Shown in pieces: positions 1-8,970 of a stretch of DNA of 37,617 nt. A program made the position numbers and the translations under genes. Every line of letters begins with the position of its first letter. Position 1 is the stretch's first letter. Below the pieces are notes generated by a model. The model worked only from the letters and a program-made list of their open reading frames with translations, searched no databases and had not been told where the DNA came from. Where the stretch lies: assembly GCA_019239825.1 (NCBI GenBank), contig JAFAZK010000061.1, positions 1 to 37,617 on the forward strand, written 5' to 3'. The stretch comes from Verrucomicrobiota bacterium (GTDB lineage Bacteria; Verrucomicrobiota; Verrucomicrobiia; Chthoniobacterales; JAFAMB01).

Positions 1-220
1 AGCACCATTTTGACTGACAGTGAAGCGGACTTTGTTTGGGGGGGTTCCGTAGCGATGGAGGCATGACCTACCAAAGATCACACGGAATTTCCAGCCTTAG
101 GTACTTAGGCCGTAGCTCGAGTTTTAGCGTCTACTCGCGGGCGCCCATACGGAGCCCACTCCCACCACGCAGCTCATCCCCTAAGTCGACCATCGCCACG
201 ACATCGACACTTCCCTACCA
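1..220. other. Gap at window start, nothing assigned
   Basis: I see no convincing gene here. A 77-codon open frame on the plus strand (36-269) runs antisense into the end of the NmrA-like gene; it is rich in Ser, Arg and Pro and looks like chance. No clear hairpin or repeat was recognised. Confidence 0.4.
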
Positions 221-1189
221 TTATAGACGGAACCCGATTGGCCAATCCTGTTCGCGAGACAAATTGTGACGAAACAGATGGTACCAGAAACGGCGAGACA
301 CCTGGGCGTGAGCCGAAGGACGTCTCGCGGCTCGGCTCCCGAAGGCATCTTGCGCAAATTCAATGAAACTCCGAGGATGGTGCCCGGTAACATTTTCGAT
401 GTCAGAGCTGATCGAACTGACATGAGCAGCCCGCCCTTCTTGAATCCTGGTGTACAGCTCGCTCAAGGCATCAATGTGCCAATCAGGTAGCTCCTTTGCC
501 GTAAGTGCTGACCGAAAGATCGATGCATCAGGTGAAACAAACCGGATCCGTTTGCCAATTGTCTGCCCAAGCAAATTGCTGATGCGCTCGCCACCAATCG
601 CTTCCCGGCCGGTCAAGGTGAGAGCTTGATCGTCAAAATCTCCGCTCGCCACGGCAACCGCAACGTCCGCGATGTCGCGAATATCGACATAGCTGATCGA
701 GTGGCTTGCTATCGGCTCTGCGTAAACACCCGCTTCGATCGAAGCCCTCTGGAGGAGCGCGTTCTGCATGAAAAAGTTAGCGCGCAAGATCACATGCGGG
801 ATGTCCGATGCACGCAAAATATCCTCGATATCGGCGTGCCAGCGGGCAAAGGCCGAGATCGGGCAAACGAACTCTGCGCCGATCACCGACAACTTGATGA
901 TTCGCCGGACACCAGCTTGCCTTGCGGCGTCGATCAGACCGACTTCGCGTTTTACCTGGTTGGGATGGCTTGGTGTGATCAAGCCCAGCGTATCGATTCC
1001 CTCTAGTGCCGGTTGGTGGGTTGAGGCATCGTCCAGCTCGAGGCGGGCATACTCTGATCCAGGGCGCTTGGGTAATCGCTCCGGAAAACGGACGAGGTTT
1101 CGAACGGTGAACCCCGCAGCGATGAAGGCGTCGGTCCAAGCAGCTGCATTTTGTCCGTTGGACCCGATGATGGCGACATTCGTGTTCAT
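221..1189 (-). CDS. NmrA-like NAD(P)-binding protein (atypical SDR)
   Basis: A 322-residue protein with an N-terminal Rossmann fold: beta-strand NVAIIG followed by the loop GSNGQNA, a variant of the GxxGxxG dinucleotide-binding loop of NmrA/atypical SDR proteins. Typical NmrA-like landmarks follow: IKLSVIGAE in the strand after the third helix, and ILRANFFMQN near residue 140, which resembles the LRPxxFMEN motif of the family. Members are usually NAD(P)H-binding redox sensors or reductases; the substrate cannot be told. The family domain seems to end near FIEFAQDAF; the last ~35 residues are Arg-rich and unlike the family, so the native stop may have been lost or the tail is recent. Start ATG at 1189; only a weak GGAA-type ribosome site precedes it. 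Confidence 0.75.
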   Translation of the reverse strand: MNTNVAIIGSNGQNAAAWTDAFIAAGFTVRNLVRFPERLPKRPGSEYARLELDDASTHQPALEGIDTLGLITPSHPNQVKREVGLIDAARQAGVRRIIKLSVIGAEFVCPISAFARWHADIEDILRASDIPHVILRANFFMQNALLQRASIEAGVYAEPIASHSISYVDIRDIADVAVAVASGDFDDQALTLTGREAIGGERISNLLGQTIGKRIRFVSPDASIFRSALTAKELPDWHIDALSELYTRIQEGRAAHVSSISSDIENVTGHHPRSFIEFAQDAFGSRAARRPSAHAQVSRRFWYHLFRHNLSREQDWPIGFRL

Positions 1190-1308
1190 TCTAGTCGTTC
1201 CTTTGGTTTCGAGTATTGGGTAGCCGAGCCAAACAGCCGGTTCGGCGCGTCGCAGGTCCAGTAAACCACCCCGGTGACAGCGTTATGTCAGGAGGGTTCT
1301 CCGGGAAT

Positions 1309-1350
1309 GTGATAAGTGAAAAGTGATTGGTGAAAAGTGATTGGTGGTCA
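1309..1350. repeat. Heptamer tract, GTGAxxx units
   Basis: Six consecutive 7-bp units: GTGATAA, GTGAAAA, GTGATTG, GTGAAAA, GTGATTG, GTGGTCA. No inverted partner was found nearby, unlike the similar tract at 14254-14334. Confidence 0.8.
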
Positions 1351-1416
1351 CTCCGCGAGATCAAGGAAGAGCTCATCCAGCAAAGGCTCTTGTCTAGGAG
1401 GTCCTTGTGAAGCTTT

Positions 1417-1500
1417 GTCCCAAAGGGACTAAAGGACTTAGCCAGGGTTTTAACCCCTGGGGCCGAGTAAAGAAAACGTGCCGCCCTGAAGGGGCGGTAG
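1417..1500. repeat. Half copy of palindromic family A
   Basis: Contains a small hairpin (GTCCCAAAGGGAC), then AGGACTTAGCCAGGG and TTTTAACCCCTGG, then GTGCCGCCCTGAAGGGGCGG. Order and sequence match the left half of the complete element at 14785-15008. The right half is absent, so this looks like a truncated or single-ended copy. Confidence 0.6.
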
Positions 1501-1826
1501 AATCGGCACACAGTTTTCAGGCTGATCCAACTAAAGGGTAATCACAAATATCTTCCGCCCCGTTGGCGCGGTCTGGTTTTTGGGATCGGTCTCCTAGCAT
1601 GTCCGGGCACAAACAAAGGCGTATTCGCAGACACCGAATCCCTGGATCGTTCGAAAAATGCTCGGTCCAGCAAGCCAGTCGAGCAAGAGGACGACGTGGC
1701 CCCGCGAACCACGGCTCGGCGCGACCTTTGGTGTATAGACCTTCTTTTGGCGGCAGGCGACTAATTCCTCCGCGGCCAGACCCAGGACGTTCGAGAGCCT
1801 CGCCCTACCAGACGTGGGCTCGCGCC

Positions 1827-3608
1827 TTACGCTCGACTCAGTTCCGGAACCAGCTCTACATCCTCCACAAAAGGAGTCGGCAGAGGTAGCACCACTGGCT
1901 TCTTCAGCGGAATGAAAGGGGCAAGGTCGAGAATTGCGTCGTGGAATTGGATGAGCGTGCTTCTGTGTCCCACGCTAACCACGGTCGGTTGCCAGGGAGC
2001 AGACCTCAACAAGCCGTAAAGGCGCGCTTCGCCGGCCTCATCAAGTCCTGAAGTTGCTTCGTCCAGGAACAGCAACGCCGGTTCCGCCAACAATACTCGA
2101 GCAAATGCTAGCCGTTGTTGTTCTCCGAGTGACATCCGCTGGCCCCAATTATCAACCACATCGAGTTGGGATGCGTAAGATCCCAGGCCCACTTCGCCGA
2201 GAGCCGCCCCAAGCTCGGCTGCGGTAAAGCTTTTGCCGTCTGTCGAAGGGTAACTCAAAGCGTTCGCCAACGTGCCTTGAGGCAGATACGGTCTTTGCGG
2301 GACCAGCAACATTCGACCTTCGCCGATACGAATGTTACCGCGGCCAAATGGCCAGATTCCGGCAATGGCCCGCAGCAACGTGCTTTTACCTGTTCCGGTA
2401 GGGCCTGAAATGAGCAGCGCTGAGCCCTTGGGCGGATGGCACGAAACACCTCTTAAAAGCGCGCTCCCGTCCGGAAGATCAAGATCTAGATCTTCAACCG
2501 ACACACTGACGCCGCTCCGCCTGATAGCGATGCGATGATCCGTTTCCGCCGCTTCACGAAGTTCCTGCAGTTTCCGGTCAAATCCGGCTAACCGTTCCGT
2601 AACCGCCAACCAGGCAACGATATCTGAATACGCGGTAATGACATAGGAAAGTCGATCGCTTACGTAGATGAACGCGTTAACCACCTGCATCAAGCCGCCC
2701 AGCGGCATCTGTTTGGCAAAATACCGCGGAGAGACAACTAGAAACGGAAAGACCAGCGCAATTTGCCCGTAGCTGGACGTAAATGATCCCAGCCGCATTT
2801 GCCGCTTCATAATCTTACGAAAATTATCGGCTACGCTGTGAAACCGTTCCCTAAACACGCCGAACTCGACCTTTTCACCGCCGTATGAGGCAACGCTTTC
2901 CGCATTCTCTCTGACCCGGACTAAGCTGAAGCGGAAATCGCCCTCAAACTGCTGCTTCCGAAAATTCAACGGCACCAGAGCACGACCAACTCTTGTAGTG
3001 ATCCAGGTGGCTAATCCCGCATAGAGCAGAGCGGCCCAAACCAGATAGCCAGGGATATAGACGGTTCCAAATTTTCCTAAAGGAATGGCGGCCGGTCCGG
3101 ACAGTCCCCAAAGAATGAACAGGAACGATCCCATCCCAACGATCGACGTAAACAGATTTATACCCAACGTACACGCTTGGGTGGTGAACAATTGGATATC
3201 CTCAGAGATACGTTGATCGGGATTGTCGATCTCGCCTTTTAGCTGCAGTTGATAATACGCCTGATTGGTGAGCCATGCGTTGACGTACTTCTCGGTTAGC
3301 CAACGCCGCCACCGGATCTGGAGCATCTGATTAAAGTAGAGTGCAGTAACCGTCAGGGTCACCCCGGAACTGGCGATCAAGAAGAACCATCCGAGCTGGC
3401 GCAGTAACTCGCCGCTGTCAAAAATCTGGAGCGCGTTGTAGAAACCGCGGTTCCATCCGTTCATTTCGATGCCAACATAGACGTTGCCGAGGTTGATTGC
3501 TACGACCAGACCCAGAAGCCCCCAAGCCGACCATTTTTCCTCAGACGTCCAATAGACTCTCGCGATTCGCCAGGCCTCGTGCAACAGGCTTCGCTTCGCC
3601 TGTGCCAT
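1827..3608 (-). CDS. SbmA/YddA-type ABC transporter, fused permease-ATPase
   Basis: A 593-residue half-transporter with an N-terminal membrane domain (roughly residues 25-340; the segment IRWRRWLTEKYVNAWL and the phrase NPDQRISEDI are hallmarks of the SbmA/BacA and ABCD group) and a C-terminal ATPase. Walker A is GPTGTGKS (about 402-409), the signature is MSLGEQQR in place of LSGGQ, Walker B is LLFLDEAT, and the switch His is in SVGHRS. Relatives move peptides, vitamin B12 or acyl compounds as homodimers in the inner membrane; the substrate here is unknown. I chose ATG 3608 because AAAAGGAG sits 9 nt upstream (3618-3625); a TTG lies directly before it. A second copy is at 7243-8970. Confidence 0.9.
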   Translation of the reverse strand: MAQAKRSLLHEAWRIARVYWTSEEKWSAWGLLGLVVAINLGNVYVGIEMNGWNRGFYNALQIFDSGELLRQLGWFFLIASSGVTLTVTALYFNQMLQIRWRRWLTEKYVNAWLTNQAYYQLQLKGEIDNPDQRISEDIQLFTTQACTLGINLFTSIVGMGSFLFILWGLSGPAAIPLGKFGTVYIPGYLVWAALLYAGLATWITTRVGRALVPLNFRKQQFEGDFRFSLVRVRENAESVASYGGEKVEFGVFRERFHSVADNFRKIMKRQMRLGSFTSSYGQIALVFPFLVVSPRYFAKQMPLGGLMQVVNAFIYVSDRLSYVITAYSDIVAWLAVTERLAGFDRKLQELREAAETDHRIAIRRSGVSVSVEDLDLDLPDGSALLRGVSCHPPKGSALLISGPTGTGKSTLLRAIAGIWPFGRGNIRIGEGRMLLVPQRPYLPQGTLANALSYPSTDGKSFTAAELGAALGEVGLGSYASQLDVVDNWGQRMSLGEQQRLAFARVLLAEPALLFLDEATSGLDEAGEARLYGLLRSAPWQPTVVSVGHRSTLIQFHDAILDLAPFIPLKKPVVLPLPTPFVEDVELVPELSRA

Positions 3609-3996
3609 CAAGAGTAACTCCTTTTAGAGTTTACAACCCGGAGCGCCCACTCTTTTAAGATAATACAACCGTACAAAACTGGCGTCTTTCTGTTCGTTTT
3701 GAACTATCGAGTCCCGATTGTACTGCCAGTCGAGACTTTTTTCGACACAAATCTGCAAATCCGGGACGTCAGCCGGCCTGAAAAACCAAAATACTAGAAT
3801 CTCCAAGGTTAGGCTTAAATATGGGACACCAACAAGTTACGCCGCATGCCGATACACGCAGAACGATTGAGAAATTTTTTCTTATTCCGAAGAAAATTCG
3901 TTCTAAAATTGACCCAGTGGTCAAAATTGGTTTTCCGCCGTATCGGCGTTTCCACACTATTGACCGTAGCCCTTCTTCTTAGCATGCTTTGGGCCC
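3609..3996. promoter_or_regulatory. Divergent promoter region, ABC exporter / antiporter
   Basis: 388 nt between divergently transcribed genes, AT-rich compared with its neighbours and therefore likely to hold both promoters. It has a 6-bp palindrome TTGACC-CAGT-GGTCAA at 3909-3924 and an interrupted inverted repeat with arms near 3860-3866 and 3897-3904 (AGAACGA / TCGTTCT). No unambiguous -35/-10 pair could be assigned. A plus-strand frame from 3846 reads into the antiporter out of phase and is not credited. Confidence 0.45.
3909..3924. promoter_or_regulatory. Palindrome upstream of antiporter
   Basis: TTGACC and GGTCAA are perfect 6-bp arms around CAGT, about 73 nt before the antiporter start. 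It is a plausible operator, but no regulator gene lies beside it. Confidence 0.35.
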
Positions 3997-5592
3997 GTGC
4001 ACTCGGTTCAGCTCGTCGTCGCCTTGTTGGTTGTCCTGGTGGCATTGGTCGCACTAGCTATCCGGCTGAACATCTCTTATCCGATCGTGTTGGTGCTGGG
4101 AGGTCTCCTTCTGGCCATTCCGCCGAGACTACCGATCATTCATTTGGAACCCGACATCGTGTTCCTTGTCTTTCTGCCGCCCCTCCTCTTCTCGGATGCA
4201 GTGAATTCGAGCTGGCGCGATTTTCGCGAAAACTGGCGCCCGATCTTTCTTCTTTCGGTCGGACTAGTCCTTGCCACGACTTTTTCCGTAATGCTGGTCG
4301 CGCATCTGCTTCTTGACATGGCCTGGGGTCCGGCGTTCGTGCTTGGAGCCGTTCTTGGGCCGACCGATACCGTCGCAGTCGGCGCCATCCTGGAACGATT
4401 TCCCATTCCGCGCCGATTAAACGCGATTTTGCGTGGTGAAAGTCTGGTGAATGACGCATCGGCCTTGGTTCTCTTCGAAGCGGCAATCCATACCACTCAG
4501 CAGAAAAGCTACGTCGCGGGCACGATTATCAGCCACTTTTGCCTGGCCGTCGCCGGAGGCGTTGTCATCGGAGGAGTGATCGGTTGGTTGGCCGTACAAC
4601 TGCGCCGGCACACGACCGACCCGCTCCTGTGTAACACGATCTCTTTACTGGCAGCTTTTGCCGCTTATCAACCCGCCGCAGCCCTCCATGTCTCCGGCGT
4701 ATTGGCTGTGGTAACTGCCGGCCTTTATCTTGGTTGGAATGACCCGCGGACCAGTACTCCGCGCGCCCGCCTCCAAGCGGCCGGTTCTTGGGAAATGCTG
4801 ACGTTCTTGTTGAACGGCGTTCTTTTTATACTGATCGGACTCCAACTACGTACGGTGGGCGAGCCGTTGTGGTCTCAAAATCCCTGGTTACTGCTGGGAG
4901 GCGCCATCGCGGTCAGCGTCACCGTGATCTGTGCACGGATTGCCTGGGTCTTTGTGTCAACCAACTGGCCATGGATTCCTGGCCGGAACAAGCCATCGCC
5001 GAATCGCAGCCAGACCAAGCCGCAAGCAATTTTGCTTTCTTGGGTTGGGATCCGAGGCGGCATCTCCTTGGCGGCAGCTCTGGCCATTCCTCCAACGCTG
5101 GCCGACGGCTCGCCGTTTCCCCAACGCGCGGAAGTGATCATTTTTACGTTCGCCGTTATTCTGGTGACTTTGGTAGCTCAAGGGCTAACTCTTCCTAAGC
5201 TTCTTAGCTGGTTACAGTTCGGACCTGAGCCCAGTACGGAGTCCGACGAGGTAAAAGCACGTTTGGCCATGGCTACCACCGCCGTTCACTACCTTACATC
5301 GCTCGAAGAACCGGATGCAGCCAAAGGTAAAGCCATCGCGCATCTTTATGACGTGTATGGACAGGAAATGGAGACTCCTGGTCCGGCGGCGGAACCAGCG
5401 GATCATTCTCAGACCCAATTCCTAGGCAGCGTAGTTTCCTTAGAATTGGCCATCGTGAAACAGCAGCGGGCCAGGTTGATCGAGCTCCGCGATAAAGGCG
5501 AAATCACCGATGATGTTCTTCGGCGTTACCAATCCATCTTAGATCTCAAGGAATCACAATTAGACCAGACCCGTAGTTCCTGGAAGGTGTGA
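3997..5592 (+). CDS. CPA1-family Na+/H+ antiporter
   Basis: A 531-residue polytopic inner-membrane protein of the NhaP/YjcE group that exchanges Na+ (or K+) for H+. The N-terminal helix leads into YPIVLVLGGLLLA and the family phrase FLPPLLFSDA (about 60-68). GPTDTVAVGAI (121-131) and GESLVNDASALVLF (147-160) carry the ion-binding Asn152-Asp153 pair. About 12 membrane helices run to residue ~410 and a soluble, charged C-terminal tail of ~120 residues follows. GTG at 3997 is the start because the family's first helix begins immediately after it and no in-frame ATG lies closer; the ribosome site is weak. Stands alone, divergent from the ABC exporter. Confidence 0.93.
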   Translation: MHSVQLVVALLVVLVALVALAIRLNISYPIVLVLGGLLLAIPPRLPIIHLEPDIVFLVFLPPLLFSDAVNSSWRDFRENWRPIFLLSVGLVLATTFSVMLVAHLLLDMAWGPAFVLGAVLGPTDTVAVGAILERFPIPRRLNAILRGESLVNDASALVLFEAAIHTTQQKSYVAGTIISHFCLAVAGGVVIGGVIGWLAVQLRRHTTDPLLCNTISLLAAFAAYQPAAALHVSGVLAVVTAGLYLGWNDPRTSTPRARLQAAGSWEMLTFLLNGVLFILIGLQLRTVGEPLWSQNPWLLLGGAIAVSVTVICARIAWVFVSTNWPWIPGRNKPSPNRSQTKPQAILLSWVGIRGGISLAAALAIPPTLADGSPFPQRAEVIIFTFAVILVTLVAQGLTLPKLLSWLQFGPEPSTESDEVKARLAMATTAVHYLTSLEEPDAAKGKAIAHLYDVYGQEMETPGPAAEPADHSQTQFLGSVVSLELAIVKQQRARLIELRDKGEITDDVLRRYQSILDLKESQLDQTRSSWKV

Positions 5593-5927
5593 GCGGGAAG
5601 GAGCTAGGAATTAGAATCTAGGAGCCAGCAATAGCTCCGTAGGAGCGTAATCTTTGTAGCCACCAGATAAAATCGCGACCAGCTCCGTAGGAGCGTAATC
5701 TATAATTCGAGGCTAACGACGCACAGGTACCGCCGCGATATGCCGCTCCTACGGAGCTCACCGTTTCTTGTCGATGGCGATAGCTGTAAATATTTGGCTC
5801 CTACGGAGCCAGCACCTCGGCGCTTGATCCTTCGAGGCGCCTGCCGTTTACTCAGGGCAGGCCAATAACCTTCGACCCGCCCGATGCTTGCTCGAGGCCC
5901 GGGCCAACGCAAATCACTGCTTACTGC
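5593..5927. repeat. Gap filled by four-box palindromic element (family D)
   Basis: Between the antiporter and the convergent glucoamylase-family gene. First a short heptamer-like stretch (5601-5625; AGCTAGG, AATTAGA, ATCTAGG), then four copies of a 13-nt palindromic word: GCTCCGTAGGAGC at 5634-5646 and 5682-5694, and GCTCCTACGGAGC at 5745-5757 and 5797-5809. Two boxes face one way and two the other, about 50-63 nt apart. The first two are followed by the same GTAATCT. 5811-5927 shows nothing further. Confidence 0.85.
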
Positions 5928-7145
5928 TTACCGCTTACTAAACACTAGCTTCTCAGCACTGGCGTTTTCACGAAATCCGGCCGCAGCCAAGGCCCGTCCC
6001 GTCCCGCCAAATCCGCTCATCAGTTTCCAGATGAGGCCGCTCCGGTAATTCTCAATCGCTAACAGGACCATACCGAGATCGATGCCGATCACATCTGGCG
6101 AATGCCAATTCCGGTCGACATTGAAAGCGTTCGTGAAGCCGTACTTGCCCCAAAGAGCGCCACTATCTTTCTCATACATCGCCTGGGCTATTGAAAGAGC
6201 CAGGTCCGGGGTGAAGGTTACCGAGGCGATGGCTCCGGTCGGCGAAACTGTCCCATCCTCCGGATCTCCGGCCACGCCATACGGCTTATATCCGTCGGGA
6301 CCATCGCTGGCGTTCAGCCCCCAGAATCCTTCCGCGTAAGTTTTCCGTTTCTTGGCCCGGTACTGGCAAAATCGACGACTGATCTTCATTGCGTTAGTAG
6401 AAGAAAGCCAGTAGTCGAACCCCAATCGATCTCGCTGGTTACGCAGGTTAAAATAGCCGTAGGGCATCTGATGAATAAAAATCGGTCCAGCTCGCAGCCA
6501 TTCGAATCCGGAATACTTTTCTAAAGGTCGCTCGAACGCCCCCCAGCAAGCGTCCGGTAAGGGCTTTTCGGGGGCGCCCAGGCCCAAGAGATAGAGCATT
6601 ACCGCCTCGCTATAGTCCCACCAATTGTTTGTGATGAACCCGGATTCGAGTCTGGTACCCTGAGACACCATTTGCTTGTCGGGCTGGGTACCATCGTTGG
6701 TTAGGACCCACCACCAGTCCAATCGCCGATACAATTGATCGCTCAGGGCGGCTATCTCCGGCGCACGAGCAGCAAAATATTGGCCGGCCGCCAAAGCGCC
6801 GGCCACCAGTAAAACGGAATCGATGGTGGAGAATTCGCTCTGCCAAACTCGCTCACCGGTATGCTTATCTACGAAGTGCACAATCCAGCCGTGCTGATGC
6901 GCTAGCGTTAAAGCAAACTCGAGCGTGACTCGCGCCCGGCTAGCGGCTTGATCATGGTCGATCCAACCGCGTTCGACCCCAATGGGCAATGCGGCCAGGC
7001 CATAACCAGTGGCTGCTATGGATGCCACCGAGTAATCATCGGGTCCAAAATTGCCAGCCCGATCATTAACCAACCCCGTATTCGGATCCGCTTGCTCCCA
7101 AAAAAAGCGGAAAGCGCGATGCTCAATTTCGTCTAACAGGTCCAT
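5928..7145 (-). CDS. Glucoamylase-family protein, GH144-like
   Basis: A 405-residue alpha/alpha-barrel type hydrolase resembling the glycoamylase domain (COG5368) that also underlies GH144 endo-beta-1,2-glucanases. It opens with RAFRFFWEQADPNTGLVNDR, typical of that family, and later has SEFSTIDSVLLVAGALAAGQYF, GYFNLRNQRD, EGFWGLNASDGPDGY and SPTGAIASVTFTP. The family domain fills the protein. No signal peptide is present: the domain begins at residue 1, so the enzyme either acts in the cytoplasm or has lost its export segment. Upstream, on the same strand, lies an ABC exporter, separated by a heptamer tract of ~90 nt; co-transcription is possible. Specificity for beta-1,2-glucan is an inference from the family. 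Confidence 0.85.
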   Translation of the reverse strand: MDLLDEIEHRAFRFFWEQADPNTGLVNDRAGNFGPDDYSVASIAATGYGLAALPIGVERGWIDHDQAASRARVTLEFALTLAHQHGWIVHFVDKHTGERVWQSEFSTIDSVLLVAGALAAGQYFAARAPEIAALSDQLYRRLDWWWVLTNDGTQPDKQMVSQGTRLESGFITNNWWDYSEAVMLYLLGLGAPEKPLPDACWGAFERPLEKYSGFEWLRAGPIFIHQMPYGYFNLRNQRDRLGFDYWLSSTNAMKISRRFCQYRAKKRKTYAEGFWGLNASDGPDGYKPYGVAGDPEDGTVSPTGAIASVTFTPDLALSIAQAMYEKDSGALWGKYGFTNAFNVDRNWHSPDVIGIDLGMVLLAIENYRSGLIWKLMSGFGGTGRALAAAGFRENASAEKLVFSKR

Positions 7146-7153
7146 ATCTTAGA

Positions 7154-7244
7154 AGCGTTCGGCGTTTGGCGTTCGGCGTTTGGCGTTTGGCGTTCGGCGT
7201 TTGGCGTTTGGCGTTCGGCGTTCGGCGTTCGGCGTTCGGCGTTT
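7154..7244. repeat. Heptamer tract, GGCGTTY x12
   Basis: Twelve uninterrupted 7-bp units (GGCGTTT or GGCGTTC) from 7161 to 7244 with a partial unit before. It fills the gap between the ABC exporter and the glucoamylase-family gene, and its last bases overlap the exporter's stop codon (TTA on the plus strand at 7243-7245). Only the last base of each unit varies. No inverted partner is present. Confidence 0.95.
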
Positions 7245-8970
7245 ATCGTCTCGTGGCCACTGGTTGATGGGGCTTGAATTCGGCGAGATCAATGAATTGT
7301 GAGTGAAGCTTACGATCCATCTCGCCGTGACCAACGCTCACGATTGTCGGTTGCCACGAGGCGTCCCGCAGGAGGCCGAACATGCGTTTCTTGGCGTTGT
7401 CGTCCAGTGCCGATGAGGCCTCATCCAGAAAGATCAGCGCTGGTTTCGATAACAATATTCGCGCAAATGCTAAGCCTTGCTGTTCTCCCAACGACAAACG
7501 TTCGGACCAACTGTCGACCTTGTTTAATTCGCCAACCAATCGATCGAGCCCAACCTGCTCGAGAACCTGAGGAAGCCCAACCGGAACGCTAACCTTCTGA
7601 TCTCGCGGGTAGAGCACAGCATCGGCAAGAGTCCCCAGCGGCAGATACGGCCTCTGCGGGACGAAAGCGATTGGGCCCTTGGTTAACCTGATCTTACCGC
7701 TGCCAAAGGGCCAGATACCGGCGATCGCTCGCAAGAGAGTGGTTTTACCGGAACCGGACGGCCCTACGATCAGCAATGCGCCTCCGCGTTCAACCGTGAA
7801 TGAAACACCTCGCAAAAGCGGTGTGCCATCCGGTAAGTCCAGATCAAGGTGATCGACCGCAACTCCTCCGGCGCCCTTCCGCCGAATAGAGATGGACTGC
7901 GGCGCTTTTACCGCATCGTGGATGCAAGCCAGCCTCTGGTCGAACTCGCCTAAGCGCTGGGTCACCGCCTCCCAGGTGGCGATGTCATTGTAAGAATTGA
8001 TAATGAATGAAAGAGCGTTCTGCACGTAGGAAAACGCGTTGACCGCCTGGAACAAACCGCCCAACAAGATCTGCCGCGAGAAGTAACGGGGCGAAACCAC
8101 GATCACTGGGAAAATCAGACCGACCTGAGCATAAGCCTGCGTGAAGGTACTAAGCCGGACTTGCTGTCTCATGATTTGCCGAAAATTGGCAAATACAGCC
8201 CGAAAACGTTCATCGAACAAAGCCAATTCGACCGGTTCGCCCCCGTATAACGCAACGCTCTCCGCGTTCTGGCGAAGGTGCACCAAGCTGAATCTGAAAT
8301 CCGCTTCGAAACGTTGGCGAGCGGAGTTCAAGGCAACCAAAGGACGCCCAATCGTAACCGCCAGCCAAGTGCCAAACCCTGCATAGATCAGCGCCGCCCA
8401 AACCAAGTAACCGGGAAGCGGGAAAGTGCCTAACGGACCAAGAGGAATGTTAGCTGTACCAGAGAGTCCCCACAGAATCGTCAGAAATGAGAGCAAGGAA
8501 ACAAACGATGAAATTAACCCGACCGAGAGCGTCAAGACGTAACCGGTAAATTGATTCAGATCTTCGGCGATTCGTTGGTCTGGGTTATCCGCATCAGTGC
8601 CAAGCTGTAATTTATAGTAAGCGCGATCCGCCAGCCACGCAGACAGATGCCGCAAGGTCAGCCATCTGCGCCAACGGATTTGCAACCATTGATTCAGGTA
8701 GAGCGCAGAAACGGAGCAGGCCACTGCGCAACTTACGAGAATCCCGAAGATACCAATCTGGCGGAAAAGCTCGGGTGCATCGAAGGCCTGCAAAGCGTTG
8801 TAGAATGCCCGATTCCACTCGTTGATACGAACTCCCACATAAACATTGCCTAAGTTCAAAAGAACCACGCTCGAAATGAGACCCCACGCGGTGTACTTTT
8901 CTTCAGAGGTCCAATAGCGCCCCGCCAAACGCCAAGCGGTACGAGTGATGATTCTTCTAGGGGTCTCCAT
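7243..8970 (-). CDS. SbmA/YddA-type ABC transporter, second paralogue
   Basis: A 575-residue half-transporter closely matching the one at 1827-3608 over its full length: YWTSEEKYTAWGL near the N-terminus, LQIRWRRWLTLRHLSAWL, NPDQRIAEDL, SPRYFSRQ, then an ATPase with Walker A GPSGSGKT (about 403-410), Walker B LIFLDEASS and switch His in SVGHGE. The signature region reads LSLGEQQGLAFAR; the residue after QQ, usually Arg (as in the paralogue), is Gly. ATG 8970 is preferred, with GAGAG upstream, over a TTG 36 nt earlier. The pair probably arose by duplication; whether they form homodimers or a heterodimer is unknown. Confidence 0.9.
   Translation of the reverse strand: METPRRIITRTAWRLAGRYWTSEEKYTAWGLISSVVLLNLGNVYVGVRINEWNRAFYNALQAFDAPELFRQIGIFGILVSCAVACSVSALYLNQWLQIRWRRWLTLRHLSAWLADRAYYKLQLGTDADNPDQRIAEDLNQFTGYVLTLSVGLISSFVSLLSFLTILWGLSGTANIPLGPLGTFPLPGYLVWAALIYAGFGTWLAVTIGRPLVALNSARQRFEADFRFSLVHLRQNAESVALYGGEPVELALFDERFRAVFANFRQIMRQQVRLSTFTQAYAQVGLIFPVIVVSPRYFSRQILLGGLFQAVNAFSYVQNALSFIINSYNDIATWEAVTQRLGEFDQRLACIHDAVKAPQSISIRRKGAGGVAVDHLDLDLPDGTPLLRGVSFTVERGGALLIVGPSGSGKTTLLRAIAGIWPFGSGKIRLTKGPIAFVPQRPYLPLGTLADAVLYPRDQKVSVPVGLPQVLEQVGLDRLVGELNKVDSWSERLSLGEQQGLAFARILLSKPALIFLDEASSALDDNAKKRMFGLLRDASWQPTIVSVGHGEMDRKLHSQFIDLAEFKPHQPVATRR

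Larger units (their letters stand above)
1190..1826. other. 637-nt intergenic region with decayed repeats
   Basis: No gene supported. It holds a heptameric GTGAxxx tract (1309-1350), one half of a palindromic element of the family also found at 14785-15008 (1417-1500), and a lone right-hand arm of the GGTAGGGCGA family near 1794-1815 (TCGCCCTACC). An open frame on the minus strand (1191-1511) just reads through the repeats. Confidence 0.6.

Noticed and set aside
36..269. 77-codon plus-strand open frame
   Set aside because: Low-complexity Ser/Arg/Pro composition, no ribosome site, overlaps the NmrA-like gene antisense.
626..1006. 126-codon plus-strand frame
   Set aside because: Antisense shadow of the NmrA-like gene.
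1191..1511. 106-codon minus-strand open frame
   Set aside because: It translates the heptamer tract and a half palindromic element; no protein-like features.
3846..4316. 156-codon plus-strand frame with a hydrophobic stretch near residue 40
   Set aside because: It overlaps the antiporter in another frame; the antiporter frame carries family motifs from its first helix and this one ends in noise.
7154..7244. CRISPR array or coding repeat
   Set aside because: Units are 7 bp with no spacers, so this is not CRISPR; the peptide RRTPNAE it would encode is an artefact of period 7 shifting through three frames.
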